Positions 1 through 7,511 of a DNA stretch of 64,000 nucleotides are shown piece by piece. A program made the translations under genes and the position numbers. Below the pieces are notes generated by a model that saw nothing but the letters and a program-made list of their open reading frames with translations, did not search any database and had not been told where the DNA came from. The stretch is from Lentisphaeria bacterium (GTDB lineage Bacteria > Verrucomicrobiota > Lentisphaeria > Victivallales > UBA1829). Where the stretch lies: positions 8,847 through 72,846 of the forward strand of contig DPDG01000034.1 of NCBI GenBank assembly GCA_003526375.1, given 5' to 3'. Positions within the stretch are counted from its first letter, which is position 1, and each line of letters opens with the position of its first letter.

Positions 1-420
1 GCCGAAACTCCATGAAAAAGTATAGACCGCCGCCGTTTTCGGCAAAGTCTCCTGTGCGGTTTCATTGCTGTCCAGCATTTTTACGATCACCTGGAACGGC
101 GCAAAAAACATTGCGGTTCCGATTCCCGAACCGAACAGCCAGACATACTGCATGTCCATGCTTGGAAATATCAGAAATCCTGCCATGGAAAGAATCAGGA
201 TGCCTTCGCCTGCCAGAATGAATTTCGTGGCGTTCTTTTTGTTCTGGACGGCGCCGAGCAGAGCCGAGACGATCGCATAGATGAAAGCCCATACCGCCAT
301 TGTGCCTGAAATGGCGAACGAGTCGGCTCCGCTGATGGCGAGGCGCCGCATCGTAATAAAGAAAAAGAGCCCCATGATGATATTCATCACGCAAGGCAGC
401 AGATAGAAAATAATTTTCAT
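1..420 (-). CDS. MFS-like transporter, amino-terminal part (cut by window edge)
   Basis: An open frame runs from the ATG at 420 to the left edge, giving the first 140 residues of a polytopic membrane protein. Hydrophobic segments lie at about residues 3-23, 35-58, 66-85 and 90-115, with a basic cytoplasmic loop (QNKKNATK) after the second, the pattern of the first four helices of a major facilitator or related secondary transporter. The substrate cannot be read from this part. It lies 122 nt downstream of queE on the same strand; the spacer holds a helix that could cover its Shine-Dalgarno sequence (GGGGA, 422-430 region). That the gene exists is nearly certain; the family call is moderate because the carboxy-terminal half is missing. 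Confidence 0.7.
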   Translation of the reverse strand, partial: MKIIFYLLPCVMNIIMGLFFFITMRRLAISGADSFAISGTMAVWAFIYAIVSALLGAVQNKKNATKFILAGEGILILSMAGFLIFPSMDMQYVWLFGSGIGTAMFFAPFQVIVKMLDSNETAQETLPKTAAVYTFSWSFG

Positions 421-542
421 TGGATTCCCCGTTTCATTTGTTCAAAAGAAATAAGGTACTGCCGGGAATCTGTTTTTCAAGAGTTTTTCCGTCTGATATG
501 GATTATCCATACCGGAAAAACAGGGAAAGCGATGCGTCATCG
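421..542 (-). promoter_or_regulatory. structured leader between queE and the MFS-like gene
   Basis: On the minus strand this 122-nt spacer can form two hairpins. The first pairs GTTTTTCCG with CGGAAAAAC and has a near-palindromic TATGGAT/ATCCATA core (about 490-530). The second pairs GATTCCC (470-464) with GGGAATC (429-423), which contains the Shine-Dalgarno sequence of the gene starting at 420. No long U tract follows either hairpin, so an intrinsic terminator is not supported. I do not recognise a preQ1 riboswitch. Confidence 0.35.
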
Positions 543-1202
543 TCAGACTCCCTCTCTGGCGGGTCCCCAGATGTATTTGTGGAACTGGAGATTCAGGCGG
601 GCTTTGACCTTGTCTTCCAGCATCCAGGCGACGAGCGCCGGAATGTCGATTACGCCAAATGCGGGGCTGAACAGGATATTGTTTGTCTGGCGTTCCAAAT
701 CAAACTCGCGGATTTTCTCCAGCGCAAAAAGATAGTCGCCGCGGTCGGAGAGCACAAATTTCACTTCGTCAAACGGGCGCAGATTCTCAAAATTCGGCAG
801 GAACATTTTTTCTGCCTCGCCGCTGGAAGGAGTTTTGTAATCCACAATGCGGACGACTTCATCGGGAAGATAGGAGAGATCGCGGGAACCGTTGGTTTCC
901 ATCAGGATGCGGAAACGTTTCAGCGACAGCAGCCGTTCAGCGAGCATACAGACGGCATCCGCCTGCATCATGGGCTCGCCTCCTGTGATTTCAATCAGAT
1001 CGGGAGACGCCTGCATCGCTTCGGATACGACCTCGTCCACGGTAAATTCCTTTGCCATGTCGCAGGTCTGCGCCTTGAGCGTATCGCAGTAGGAACAGCG
1101 CAGATTGCATCCGGCGAGACGGATGAAAAAGCAGGGGAGTCCGGCATAGGTGGATTCTCCCTGAATACTGGTGAACATTTCATGGATTTTCAATTGATTC
1201 AT
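543..1202 (-). CDS. queE: 7-carboxy-7-deazaguanine synthase (QueE), radical SAM
   Basis: A 219-residue radical SAM enzyme that converts 6-carboxytetrahydropterin to 7-carboxy-7-deazaguanine in queuosine synthesis. Seen directly: the opening KIHEMFTSIQGESTYAG, which is the QueE substrate region; the CX3CX2C cluster motif C32-C36-C39; and the SAM-contacting EITGGEP at 71-77. Length is normal for the family. It starts 3 nt after the upstream glycosyltransferase stop, so it is probably translated from the same mRNA as the genes from 4332 downward. No other queuosine gene (queC, queD, queF, tgt) is in this window, so the pathway must be completed elsewhere. Confidence 0.93.
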   Translation of the reverse strand: MNQLKIHEMFTSIQGESTYAGLPCFFIRLAGCNLRCSYCDTLKAQTCDMAKEFTVDEVVSEAMQASPDLIEITGGEPMMQADAVCMLAERLLSLKRFRILMETNGSRDLSYLPDEVVRIVDYKTPSSGEAEKMFLPNFENLRPFDEVKFVLSDRGDYLFALEKIREFDLERQTNNILFSPAFGVIDIPALVAWMLEDKVKARLNLQFHKYIWGPAREGV

Positions 1203-1205
1203 TTT

Positions 1206-1904
1206 TTACCTCTTTGAAAACAGGTTGCGGAACAGGACGAAATAGATTTTCAGGGAGTCCCTGAACGGATGGAAATGCGAAGACGCATTGTTGTCAATAT
1301 AAATCGTGCGGACAGGCACCTCGCAGACATTCAGGCGCCGTGAACCGGCAAGGATCAGCATATCAAGTTCAAACTCATATTGATTGCAGGGGATTTCCAG
1401 AAACAGCGGCATCATGGAGAGCGGAATTCCCCGCAGCCCGGTCTGCGTGTCCTGGATGTTCAGGCCGTAAAGCCGCCGGATCAGGAACCGGGTCAGACGA
1501 TTTCCGAGACGGCTTCGCCACGGAACCGTCCCGTCAAAAGTGCGTGCCCCCAGAATGAGTTTGCCGGGTGAAGTTTCCATTACCGCCATGATCCGGAGGA
1601 TGTCTTCCGCCGTGTGCTGTCCATCGGAATCTGCGGTTACGGCGCCGTCCACGCCGTCGGCATGTTCCAGCAGATACCGGAATCCGGTTTTGAGCGCGGC
1701 TCCCTTGCCGAGATTGGCATCATGCGGAAGAATTGCAATATGGCTCCAGCGTTCCCTGATTGCTTCGAAAACTGCTTCATATGCGTCGCCGCTGCCGTCG
1801 TTGACGACAAGAATCTTCCGCAGTCCGGCTGTATGAAGTGATTCCAGCAGATGCAGCAGCTTGCCGTCGGGGCGATATGCGGGTATCAGGACATAAAAGT
1901 TCAT
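1206..1904 (-). CDS. family 2 glycosyltransferase, polyprenol-phosphate type
   Basis: A 232-residue GT2 (GT-A fold) enzyme with the layout of dolichyl/undecaprenyl-phosphate sugar transferases. The nucleotide-binding start FYVLIPAYRPDGKLLHLL, the VVNDGSGD segment (34-40), the NLGKGAALKTGF loop (64-75) and the DSD metal motif in TADSDGQH (90-97) are all visible. There is no strongly hydrophobic carboxy-terminal membrane pair, so it resembles the soluble DPM1-like group, with a basic tail (LFRNLFSKR) that may lie on the membrane. It sits between yraN and queE with only short spacers. The sugar and acceptor cannot be read from sequence. Confidence 0.82.
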   Translation of the reverse strand: MNFYVLIPAYRPDGKLLHLLESLHTAGLRKILVVNDGSGDAYEAVFEAIRERWSHIAILPHDANLGKGAALKTGFRYLLEHADGVDGAVTADSDGQHTAEDILRIMAVMETSPGKLILGARTFDGTVPWRSRLGNRLTRFLIRRLYGLNIQDTQTGLRGIPLSMMPLFLEIPCNQYEFELDMLILAGSRRLNVCEVPVRTIYIDNNASSHFHPFRDSLKIYFVLFRNLFSKR

Positions 1905-1918
1905 TTTCCTTCCCCCGT

Positions 1919-2365
1919 TCAGTCAAAATAGTTGATGGGAGCCGTTCCGCTTTTCCCGTGTTTCCGCTCCATGCTTCTTCTGCCGAAACTTGCCTTCCGG
2001 TGATGCATCGAGAACAGGCCGAAACGGGAGAAAACCACCTCGACCAGATCGAACCGGTAGGGCACCTGCGGACTGCCGATCTTTTTCATATATGCCAGCG
2101 CCGCCCGGTAAATGCGCCGTTTCTGAGCGGTTCTCAAATTGGTTCCGGGAGAAAGCGCCACACCTTTCCGCAGACGGCGTGTCTTGACTTCAACGAATAC
2201 AAGGCACAAACCATCCCGCGCCACAATATCGATTTCGCCGGAACGCATACGGCAGTCACGCGCAAGAATGTCGCAGCCGGCATTTTCCAGCATGCGCACC
2301 GCCGCCCGCTCTCCCGCTGCGCCGAGCCGGATGTGAGCGGCTTTTGCACGCAGGAAGTCTTTCAT
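1919..2365 (-). CDS. yraN: YraN / UPF0102 family nuclease-like protein
   Basis: A 148-residue protein of the UPF0102 family, which has an endonuclease-like PD-(D/E)XK fold and is often found with ribosome maturation or RNase HII genes. The signature is visible: LGAAGERAAVRMLENAG near residues 14-30, SGEIDIVARDG (42-52) and VFVEVKTRR (56-64), giving the acidic and lysine residues E44, D46, E59 and K61. The ATG at 2365 overlaps the stop of the preceding small gene as ATGA, so this start is preferred over the upstream extension. It is about 25 residues longer than usual because of a basic carboxy-terminal tail. The cellular role of the family is not settled. Confidence 0.85.
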   Translation of the reverse strand: MKDFLRAKAAHIRLGAAGERAAVRMLENAGCDILARDCRMRSGEIDIVARDGLCLVFVEVKTRRLRKGVALSPGTNLRTAQKRRIYRAALAYMKKIGSPQVPYRFDLVEVVFSRFGLFSMHHRKASFGRRSMERKHGKSGTAPINYFD

Positions 2366-2589
2366 GAAGGCATTGCCGCCGTAAACATGTTGCCGAAGAC
2401 CCATCCCAGCAGAATCAGGAGCCCGACAACTCCCAGTACGAATGAGATCAACAGCAGGATATAGAAGAAACAGCAGGAGGCACAGCCGCTGATGCAGCCG
2501 TCCGTCAAGGTTTTTCCGCATCCCCTCTTTTCACAGAAGTCCTTCTTTTCGTTATGCTCAATCGACCCATCCGCCGGTTTCTGGTTCAT
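2362..2589 (-). CDS. small single-pass membrane protein with cysteine-rich head
   Basis: A 75-residue protein. The first 45 residues are polar and cysteine-rich (FCEKRGCGKTLTDGCISGCASCC, shown here in fragments: C-x4-C, then C, C, CC), followed by one long hydrophobic segment, FFYILLLISFVLGVVGLLIL. The start at 2589 is chosen because GGAGG lies 7 nt upstream; an ATG at 2607 would overlap the upstream stop but leaves that Shine-Dalgarno sequence inside the gene. The stop overlaps the yraN start (ATGA, 2362-2365), which implies coupled translation. The cysteines could bind metal or form disulfides, but no family is recognised. Confidence 0.6.
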   Translation of the reverse strand: MNQKPADGSIEHNEKKDFCEKRGCGKTLTDGCISGCASCCFFYILLLISFVLGVVGLLILLGWVFGNMFTAAMPS

Positions 2590-2603
2590 GGCAACACCTC
2601 CGG

Positions 2604-2927
2604 TCATTTCAATTCAGTCCGTTCAAACAGTCCCCATACGGTATCTCCGCTCCGGAATGAGGCGCGGAGGCTGAAACCCGAATTGTAACGGGAACAGATT
2701 TCCGCGGAAACTCCGTCGCAGCTCGCGTCCGTGAACGGAGCAAAAACGAACTCCGATTTTACACGGACGGGAGAGTCCTCGAAAGAAGCGATCAGGACGC
2801 CGCCGATGTCGCAGGCTCCGGCAAGACGTACCATGCGTCGCCGTTTCAGGCATTCGGTCAGCATGTCGCTCATTGCTTCCGGATCGATCACAATGTCATC
2901 GACATTGATCTGCACGATTTTATTCAT
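2604..2927 (-). CDS. hypothetical protein, 107 residues
   Basis: A short soluble protein that I cannot assign. It opens with MNKIVQINVDDIVIDPEAM and continues with RMVRLAGACDIGGVLIASF and a beta-rich half, with no signal peptide or membrane segment. The start at 2927 is supported by GAGG placed 7 nt upstream inside the end of the previous gene, so the two genes overlap by 8 nt; a longer version from 2969 would overlap by 50 nt and has no better ribosome site. Its fixed place between the pyrophosphorylase and yraN suggests it is a real member of the operon. Confidence 0.6.
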   Translation of the reverse strand: MNKIVQINVDDIVIDPEAMSDMLTECLKRRRMVRLAGACDIGGVLIASFEDSPVRVKSEFVFAPFTDASCDGVSAEICSRYNSGFSLRASFRSGDTVWGLFERTELK

Positions 2928-4332
2928 AGTAAGCCTCGCTTCCTTTTTCGGGCGCTTTGTATTTTTCACCGGAAAGAATCTTCACCGCATCGTCATTGTC
3001 GCAGACCGTTGCAGGGGAAATTTCCACGATGCAGTCGGGGGTGCCGTCCGCTTTGCGCGGAACTTTTTTCCCTGCGAGTTCAAGACGTTCCGCATCGCGT
3101 GCGCAGAGCATCTGGCGGCAGGATTCGGCGGAGTCAACGCCCGTGGCATTTTTCGTCGGCGCGAAGTGATCTTTTCTGGAGCCTTCGAGAACCATGGTAT
3201 GCTTTGCCAGCGGGAGCGCATCGAAAATGAAGGATTCAAGTTTGACCGCGTTCGGCTGTTCGGGTTTTACAAGCTCGCCGTTTCCGTTGATGTACGGAAC
3301 TTTCTTGTCAGCGCGGTGCCACGGCATATTGAGCCTGCCGTCCTTTGTGAGTTCCTCGATGAAAGTGCGGCTGATCACGTGGATTGCGGGGCTTCCTGCG
3401 AGGAATGCAAGAGTGCCGTCGGGATTCTTGCGTTCCGCGAGTTCCGCAGGCATGTCGCTGTATTCAATGATCTGGAGCCTGCCGGCGGAGACGCAGAAAT
3501 TGCCGAGTTTTTCATAAGGATTCGTCTTCGGAAGCATCCGGCTGCTGATCTCGGATTTCTCAAGGCTGTGCAGTCCGAGGAACAGCGGGTCCGCCATCGG
3601 CGCCAGCGGATTGTCAACCTGAAAGTAGGAGATGTATTCGACGCCGTTCTTTTTCATTTCATCCAGTGCGCCGGACTTTTTGAGTGCAAGCAGTGTGCCG
3701 CCGTGTCCGTTCGGGGACAGGGCGAGAGAGTCTGCCGCCCCCATCAGAAGTTTGCCTTCATAGGAGATGGCGGGCATGGTTCCCTGGGTAAAGAATGTGA
3801 TATTCTTTTCTCCGAGTCCGAAATAACTGTTCTCTTTGAAGAATTCGCGTGTGCGTCTGTCGTTCAGTTCGCTGGTCATGATGAACCAGTGAAGCGGTCT
3901 GCCGTATTTTTCCGATACGCGTTTGATGGTCTCCGCGAAATACTGAAACAGCGTTTTGTGCTTGACCGGAGTAATCGGGTAGGTGCCTTTGGGACCGTCG
4001 AATCCGAGTCTTGTCCCTTGTCCTCCGGCAACGACGAGCATGGCGACTTTTCCTTCGGAAAGCAGTCGTTCGCCCTCTTTGCGGGCTTTTTCGTAATATT
4101 CCTTCTGCGCATCGTCTTTTGCGGGGAAGGGGAAGAAGGGGGCGGGAGCCAGATCGGACGGGATTTCCGTGACAGGCTTCTTGAGGACGTAATCGCGGAT
4201 CAGTTCATCCAGTTCGTCGAAATCAATTTCAGAGAGCTGTTTTTCCAGCTTGGCGCGAGCCTCGCCCGTAAGGGATTCCAGTTTGGAAGCGACAAAATCC
4301 TGTCCGTATTTTTTCAGTTTTTCAATCATCAT
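2920..4332 (-). CDS. UDP-sugar pyrophosphorylase (UAP1/UDPGP family)
   Basis: A 470-residue enzyme of the eukaryote-type UDPGP family, which transfers UMP from UTP to a sugar 1-phosphate, commonly N-acetylglucosamine 1-phosphate. The nucleotide loop is clear at 100-116 (VVAGGQGTRLGFDGPKG), followed by KGTYPITPVKHKTLFQYFAE, and FQVDNPL and SPNGHGG are also typical. This family differs from bacterial GalU and GlmU. With the GlmM at 34509 and the GlmU-like acetyltransferase at 33596 it could complete UDP-GlcNAc synthesis; that link is inferred. AGGAG lies 8 nt before the ATG at 4332. The gene heads the run to 1 and is preceded by the TPR-like gene after a 29-nt spacer. Confidence 0.85.
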   Translation of the reverse strand: MMIEKLKKYGQDFVASKLESLTGEARAKLEKQLSEIDFDELDELIRDYVLKKPVTEIPSDLAPAPFFPFPAKDDAQKEYYEKARKEGERLLSEGKVAMLVVAGGQGTRLGFDGPKGTYPITPVKHKTLFQYFAETIKRVSEKYGRPLHWFIMTSELNDRRTREFFKENSYFGLGEKNITFFTQGTMPAISYEGKLLMGAADSLALSPNGHGGTLLALKKSGALDEMKKNGVEYISYFQVDNPLAPMADPLFLGLHSLEKSEISSRMLPKTNPYEKLGNFCVSAGRLQIIEYSDMPAELAERKNPDGTLAFLAGSPAIHVISRTFIEELTKDGRLNMPWHRADKKVPYINGNGELVKPEQPNAVKLESFIFDALPLAKHTMVLEGSRKDHFAPTKNATGVDSAESCRQMLCARDAERLELAGKKVPRKADGTPDCIVEISPATVCDNDDAVKILSGEKYKAPEKGSEAYYE

Positions 4333-4361
4333 AGTTGCAACTCCTGAAGTTTTTGATTTGA

Positions 4362-6107
4362 TTATGGGGTAATATAACGCTGAAACAGCGTGGAGTAAAT
4401 ACCCAGATGCAAACTTTTCTGACTTGTTCGTTCCAACACCCGCTTTGCGATGCCGTTGCCTTCCCGCGCCGCCGCAAGCGAGAGCAGGAATGCCATGACG
4501 CCTTTTTCATGAGGAGGGACATGCTCCATGATCTCCCGCGCCTGCGCCAGAGTGATTTTCCCCTCCCATAAACGGAGCATGGTGCCCCGGAAAAGATCGT
4601 CGCCGAATTTTATGTTCAGCTTCATCAGATTCGCTTTCCAGCCGTCGTCCCCGCAGTACCATGCGGCGAACGTATCCCAGAAATCCGGGTAGATTGTGCT
4701 GTCCGGACCGGCATTGACATGCATTGCCGCATCGAACTCCTTCCGTGAGACATGATACAGAAGCCTCAGATGGGCGGTCTGTACGTTTTCCCTTTTCAGC
4801 GCTTCCGGCGGAGCTTCCTGATTGTTGGAGAGCGCATACATGATCTCATAAAGCGCCCATTCGTCCTGCAACGCGGGGACCTTTCCGACGGCGTCGAGGG
4901 CTTGCCTCGCTTCTGCATTGTCTCCCGCATGGATCAGATACGGCAGGAGTTTCGCCATGCGCTGAGCTTCGGTCAACGCCGGACAATCTGTAATGAGTTC
5001 CCGCTTCAAGTCTTCCAGAATCTCTTTGCCGGATTCCTTGTTGTCGAACCGGATCAACGCCCTTTTCACATGCGCATCGGCGTCGTTGGGGAAAATCCGC
5101 AGATAATTCGAACAGACGGCGGCGGCGCGGGAAAACTGTCCCAGCGCATAATATTCCCCGATCAGCTTCTGATACGGCAGTTTCCGGTTCCGCCCCGCAA
5201 GAAGAGCGCGTTCGAGATACGGAATTGCCCTGGCGCCTTTCAGCAGATACGCCCCGCAGATCAGGTTCGGAAGATAAGATTCCGGATTTTCTTTCGCCCA
5301 GCGCAGATACTCCCTCCGGCAGACTGCGCGATAGGGAGTTGCCGGCAGACAGTTGATGATTTGCAGGTGAAAGTTCTCCAATTGCATGAATTCATTCTGA
5401 AAACTGCGGAGTTGAGCGGCAATCTCTGTTTCCGGCGCTTTCCTTTTTACCAGTTCCCGCAACTTTTTGAATGCCGTTTCTTCCGGCGGTTCCTGTATCG
5501 CCGGAACTTTTTCCGCTTCGGTTTTTGCCGGTTGTTCCGGCGGAGGATCGCTGTTCTGCTGCTGCGGTTCATCGTTGATCAGTTCATTGAACAGTTCATT
5601 GTTCTGAGGCAGGATCTTGCCGAATCTGCCTTTGGGGTTCTTTGCCTCGGCAATTGCTTTTGCACCTTTTTCCATGGATGCGGCATAAAGGAAGATCGTT
5701 ACGAAAATACCGATCAGAAAAAGAATGAAAATGATTTTGCGCTTTGTGAGTCCATACCGTTCCAGCCCGTTTCCGGCTTCCGCCTGAGCCATTGCTTCCA
5801 GCCGGCGTATTTTCAGCAGGGCTTCCGCTTCCGCGGCGTCTTCGCGGAGCTGTTCCTCCGTTTTTTTCTCTTGCCGAGGCATGGGCGGCGGTTCTTCGCG
5901 AACGATTTTCGCCATGGGCGGCGGTTCCGCAGGCGCGGGGTCATGCCGCAGGGAAATACGGATTTTTTCCGCCGGTTCCTTTGGAACATCACGGGGAGAC
6001 GGCGGCATGACCTCCTGCTGTTTTTCCGCCGGTTCCTCCGGCAAGGAGATTTTTATTTTTGCTCCTTTTGGCTTCAATGTGATTCTGATCTGTTCTTTTT
6101 CTGCCAT
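4362..6107 (-). CDS. proline-rich, single-pass membrane protein with helical-repeat (TPR-like) tail
   Basis: A 581-residue protein with three parts. Residues 1-100 are polar and rich in proline and glutamate, with a short strand motif repeated (IRITL at 8, IKISL at 18, IRISL at 50). A single membrane helix follows at 124-143, preceded by basic residues (TKRKIIFILF). The rest is alpha-helical with TPR-like spacing (ARAIPYLERALLAGRN, KLIGEYYALGQFSRAAAV, DADAHVKRALIRF). The topology would place the repeats outside the cytoplasmic membrane. The start at 6107 follows AGGGGAT with good spacing and removes a non-coding 48-codon extension. The repeats suggest a scaffold role; no partner is apparent. 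Confidence 0.65.
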   Translation of the reverse strand: MAEKEQIRITLKPKGAKIKISLPEEPAEKQQEVMPPSPRDVPKEPAEKIRISLRHDPAPAEPPPMAKIVREEPPPMPRQEKKTEEQLREDAAEAEALLKIRRLEAMAQAEAGNGLERYGLTKRKIIFILFLIGIFVTIFLYAASMEKGAKAIAEAKNPKGRFGKILPQNNELFNELINDEPQQQNSDPPPEQPAKTEAEKVPAIQEPPEETAFKKLRELVKRKAPETEIAAQLRSFQNEFMQLENFHLQIINCLPATPYRAVCRREYLRWAKENPESYLPNLICGAYLLKGARAIPYLERALLAGRNRKLPYQKLIGEYYALGQFSRAAAVCSNYLRIFPNDADAHVKRALIRFDNKESGKEILEDLKRELITDCPALTEAQRMAKLLPYLIHAGDNAEARQALDAVGKVPALQDEWALYEIMYALSNNQEAPPEALKRENVQTAHLRLLYHVSRKEFDAAMHVNAGPDSTIYPDFWDTFAAWYCGDDGWKANLMKLNIKFGDDLFRGTMLRLWEGKITLAQAREIMEHVPPHEKGVMAFLLSLAAAREGNGIAKRVLERTSQKSLHLGIYSTLFQRYITP

Positions 6108-6140
6108 TTTATCCCCTGAAATCTTTCTGTAATCCAGTGA

Positions 6141-6169
6141 AAAATAGTCCGTTTCCGGGGAATATGCAA
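6141..6169 (-). promoter_or_regulatory. sigma70-type promoter for the TPR-like gene
   Basis: On the minus strand TTGCAT (6169-6164) and TATTTT (6146-6141) are separated by 17 nt, about 35 nt before the start at 6107. It lies back to back with a plus-strand promoter in the 181-bp divergent spacer. Confidence 0.5.
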
Positions 6170-6211
6170 ATAAATATGTCCGCTTTGAGCGAAAAATGTT
6201 CCGGTGTGAGT

Positions 6212-6239
6212 TTGCAAACCCCTTTCTGAAGATTATAGT
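6212..6239 (+). promoter_or_regulatory. sigma70-type promoter for the mannitol-dehydrogenase-family gene
   Basis: TTGCAA (6212-6217) and TATAGT (6234-6239) with a 16-nt spacer, 49 nt upstream of the ATG at 6289. Confidence 0.5.
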
Positions 6240-6288
6240 ATCCGGATACAAAACGTTCTGAAAACTTCATAACCAGAGGGAGAATGTG

Positions 6289-7443
6289 ATGAAAACTTTT
6301 TTGGGGATCGGGCTCGGACCGATTCAGACAGGCATCTTTGTATCCGGCGCGTCGAAAGGAAATTTCGACAGAATCGTTGTGGCGGAAGTCGATGACACGA
6401 TCAGAGAGGCGATTCGTGCCGCGGGCGGCACCATCACCATCAATATTGCGGCTCCGGACCGGGTGTATACCGAAGTCTGCAAAAATATTGAGGTCTACAG
6501 CCCTGCAAAGCCGGAGGAACTGGAAAAACTGATCGCCGCCGCTGCGGAAGCCTCGGAAATCGCCACCGCTCTGCCGAGCGTAAAGTTTTTCGGACCCACG
6601 GCGCAATGGCTCCGCGACGGTTTCCGCCGCAATCCTGACGCGCTGCGCTTCGTCTATACGGCGGAAAACGACAACCATGCCGCGGAAAAACTGGAGAAGG
6701 AGATCGGCGAACCGTTCTCTCAGACCTATTATCTGAATACCGTGATCGGCAAAATGAGCGATGTGGCGCGCGGCGAAGAGTGCAAACTCCGCAATCTCGC
6801 GGAACTCTGCCCCGGTGCGGGACGCGCCCATCTTGTGGAGGAGTTCAACTGGATTCTGATTTCCGACGCGCCGCAGATCGAAACGCGTTCCGTGAAGAAC
6901 CTGTATGTCAAAAAAGATCTTTTCCCGTTTGAGTTCGCAAAACTCTACGGGCACAATGCGACGCATTTCCTGCTTGGTATCCTCGGTGATTCCATCGGGC
7001 TCAAAAAGATGTCCGAACTTTCCGGACATCCCGAGCTCGTGGAAATCGGGCGCGATGCGTTCCTGAAGGAATCCGGCGTTGCGCTGTGCAGAAAATATGC
7101 GGGAGTGGACGAGATGTTCACCGAATCCGGCATGGCGAATTACGCAAACGGACTGATCGACCGGATGCAGAACGTCTACCTTTCCGACTCCATTGACCGT
7201 GTAATCCGCGACATTCACAGAAAACTGTCGTGGGACGACCGTGTTGTCGGCACGATGCGTCTTGTTTTGAGTCAGGGGCTTCAGCCGCTGAATTTTGCGA
7301 AAGGTGCTCTGCTTGCCGCGCAGAAAGAGTTCGGCAGGGACACGGAAGCCATCCGGAAAGGATTGGAGGGGCTCTGGCAGAAAAATACGCAGGAGGGCGA
7401 AGCGAAAGAGGTTTTCGATCTGATCGTCAATGCCCGGATCTGA
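6289..7443 (+). CDS. mannitol dehydrogenase family (PSLDR) NAD-dependent oxidoreductase
   Basis: A 384-residue polyol or polyol-phosphate dehydrogenase. An amino-terminal nucleotide loop is visible (GIGLGPIQTG, 6-15). The carboxy-terminal domain has the family's catalytic pattern K-x4-N-x2-H as K218, N223 and H226 (AKLYGHNATH), followed by the ESGVALCRKY helix. This resembles mannitol-1-phosphate 5-dehydrogenase more than the long-chain mannitol or altronate enzymes, but the substrate is not certain. The ATG at 6289 is preferred to the GTG just before it, with GAGGGAG 7 nt upstream. It is monocistronic, with its own promoter and a terminator at 7466. Confidence 0.72.
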   Translation: MKTFLGIGLGPIQTGIFVSGASKGNFDRIVVAEVDDTIREAIRAAGGTITINIAAPDRVYTEVCKNIEVYSPAKPEELEKLIAAAAEASEIATALPSVKFFGPTAQWLRDGFRRNPDALRFVYTAENDNHAAEKLEKEIGEPFSQTYYLNTVIGKMSDVARGEECKLRNLAELCPGAGRAHLVEEFNWILISDAPQIETRSVKNLYVKKDLFPFEFAKLYGHNATHFLLGILGDSIGLKKMSELSGHPELVEIGRDAFLKESGVALCRKYAGVDEMFTESGMANYANGLIDRMQNVYLSDSIDRVIRDIHRKLSWDDRVVGTMRLVLSQGLQPLNFAKGALLAAQKEFGRDTEAIRKGLEGLWQKNTQEGEAKEVFDLIVNARI

Positions 7444-7465
7444 TGAGTCTGTCCTGAAAAATAAA

Positions 7466-7509
7466 AACCGGTTCCGCCTGTCGCCGTTGCAGACGGAACC
7501 GGTTTTTTT
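7466..7509. terminator. bidirectional intrinsic terminator
   Basis: A perfect 11-bp inverted repeat (AACCGGTTCCG, 7466-7476, with CGGAACCGGTT, 7494-7504) is flanked by an A run on the left and a T run on the right. It sits between two convergent genes and can serve both. Confidence 0.88.
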
Positions 7510-7511
7510 GT

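Noticed and set aside
62..394. Minus-strand frame of 110 codons
   Set aside because: It overlaps the partial transporter gene in another frame and has no membrane pattern or ribosome site; the frame from 420 is clearly the coding one.
2731..4347. Plus-strand open frame of 538 codons
   Set aside because: Antisense to the UDP-sugar pyrophosphorylase; no domain.
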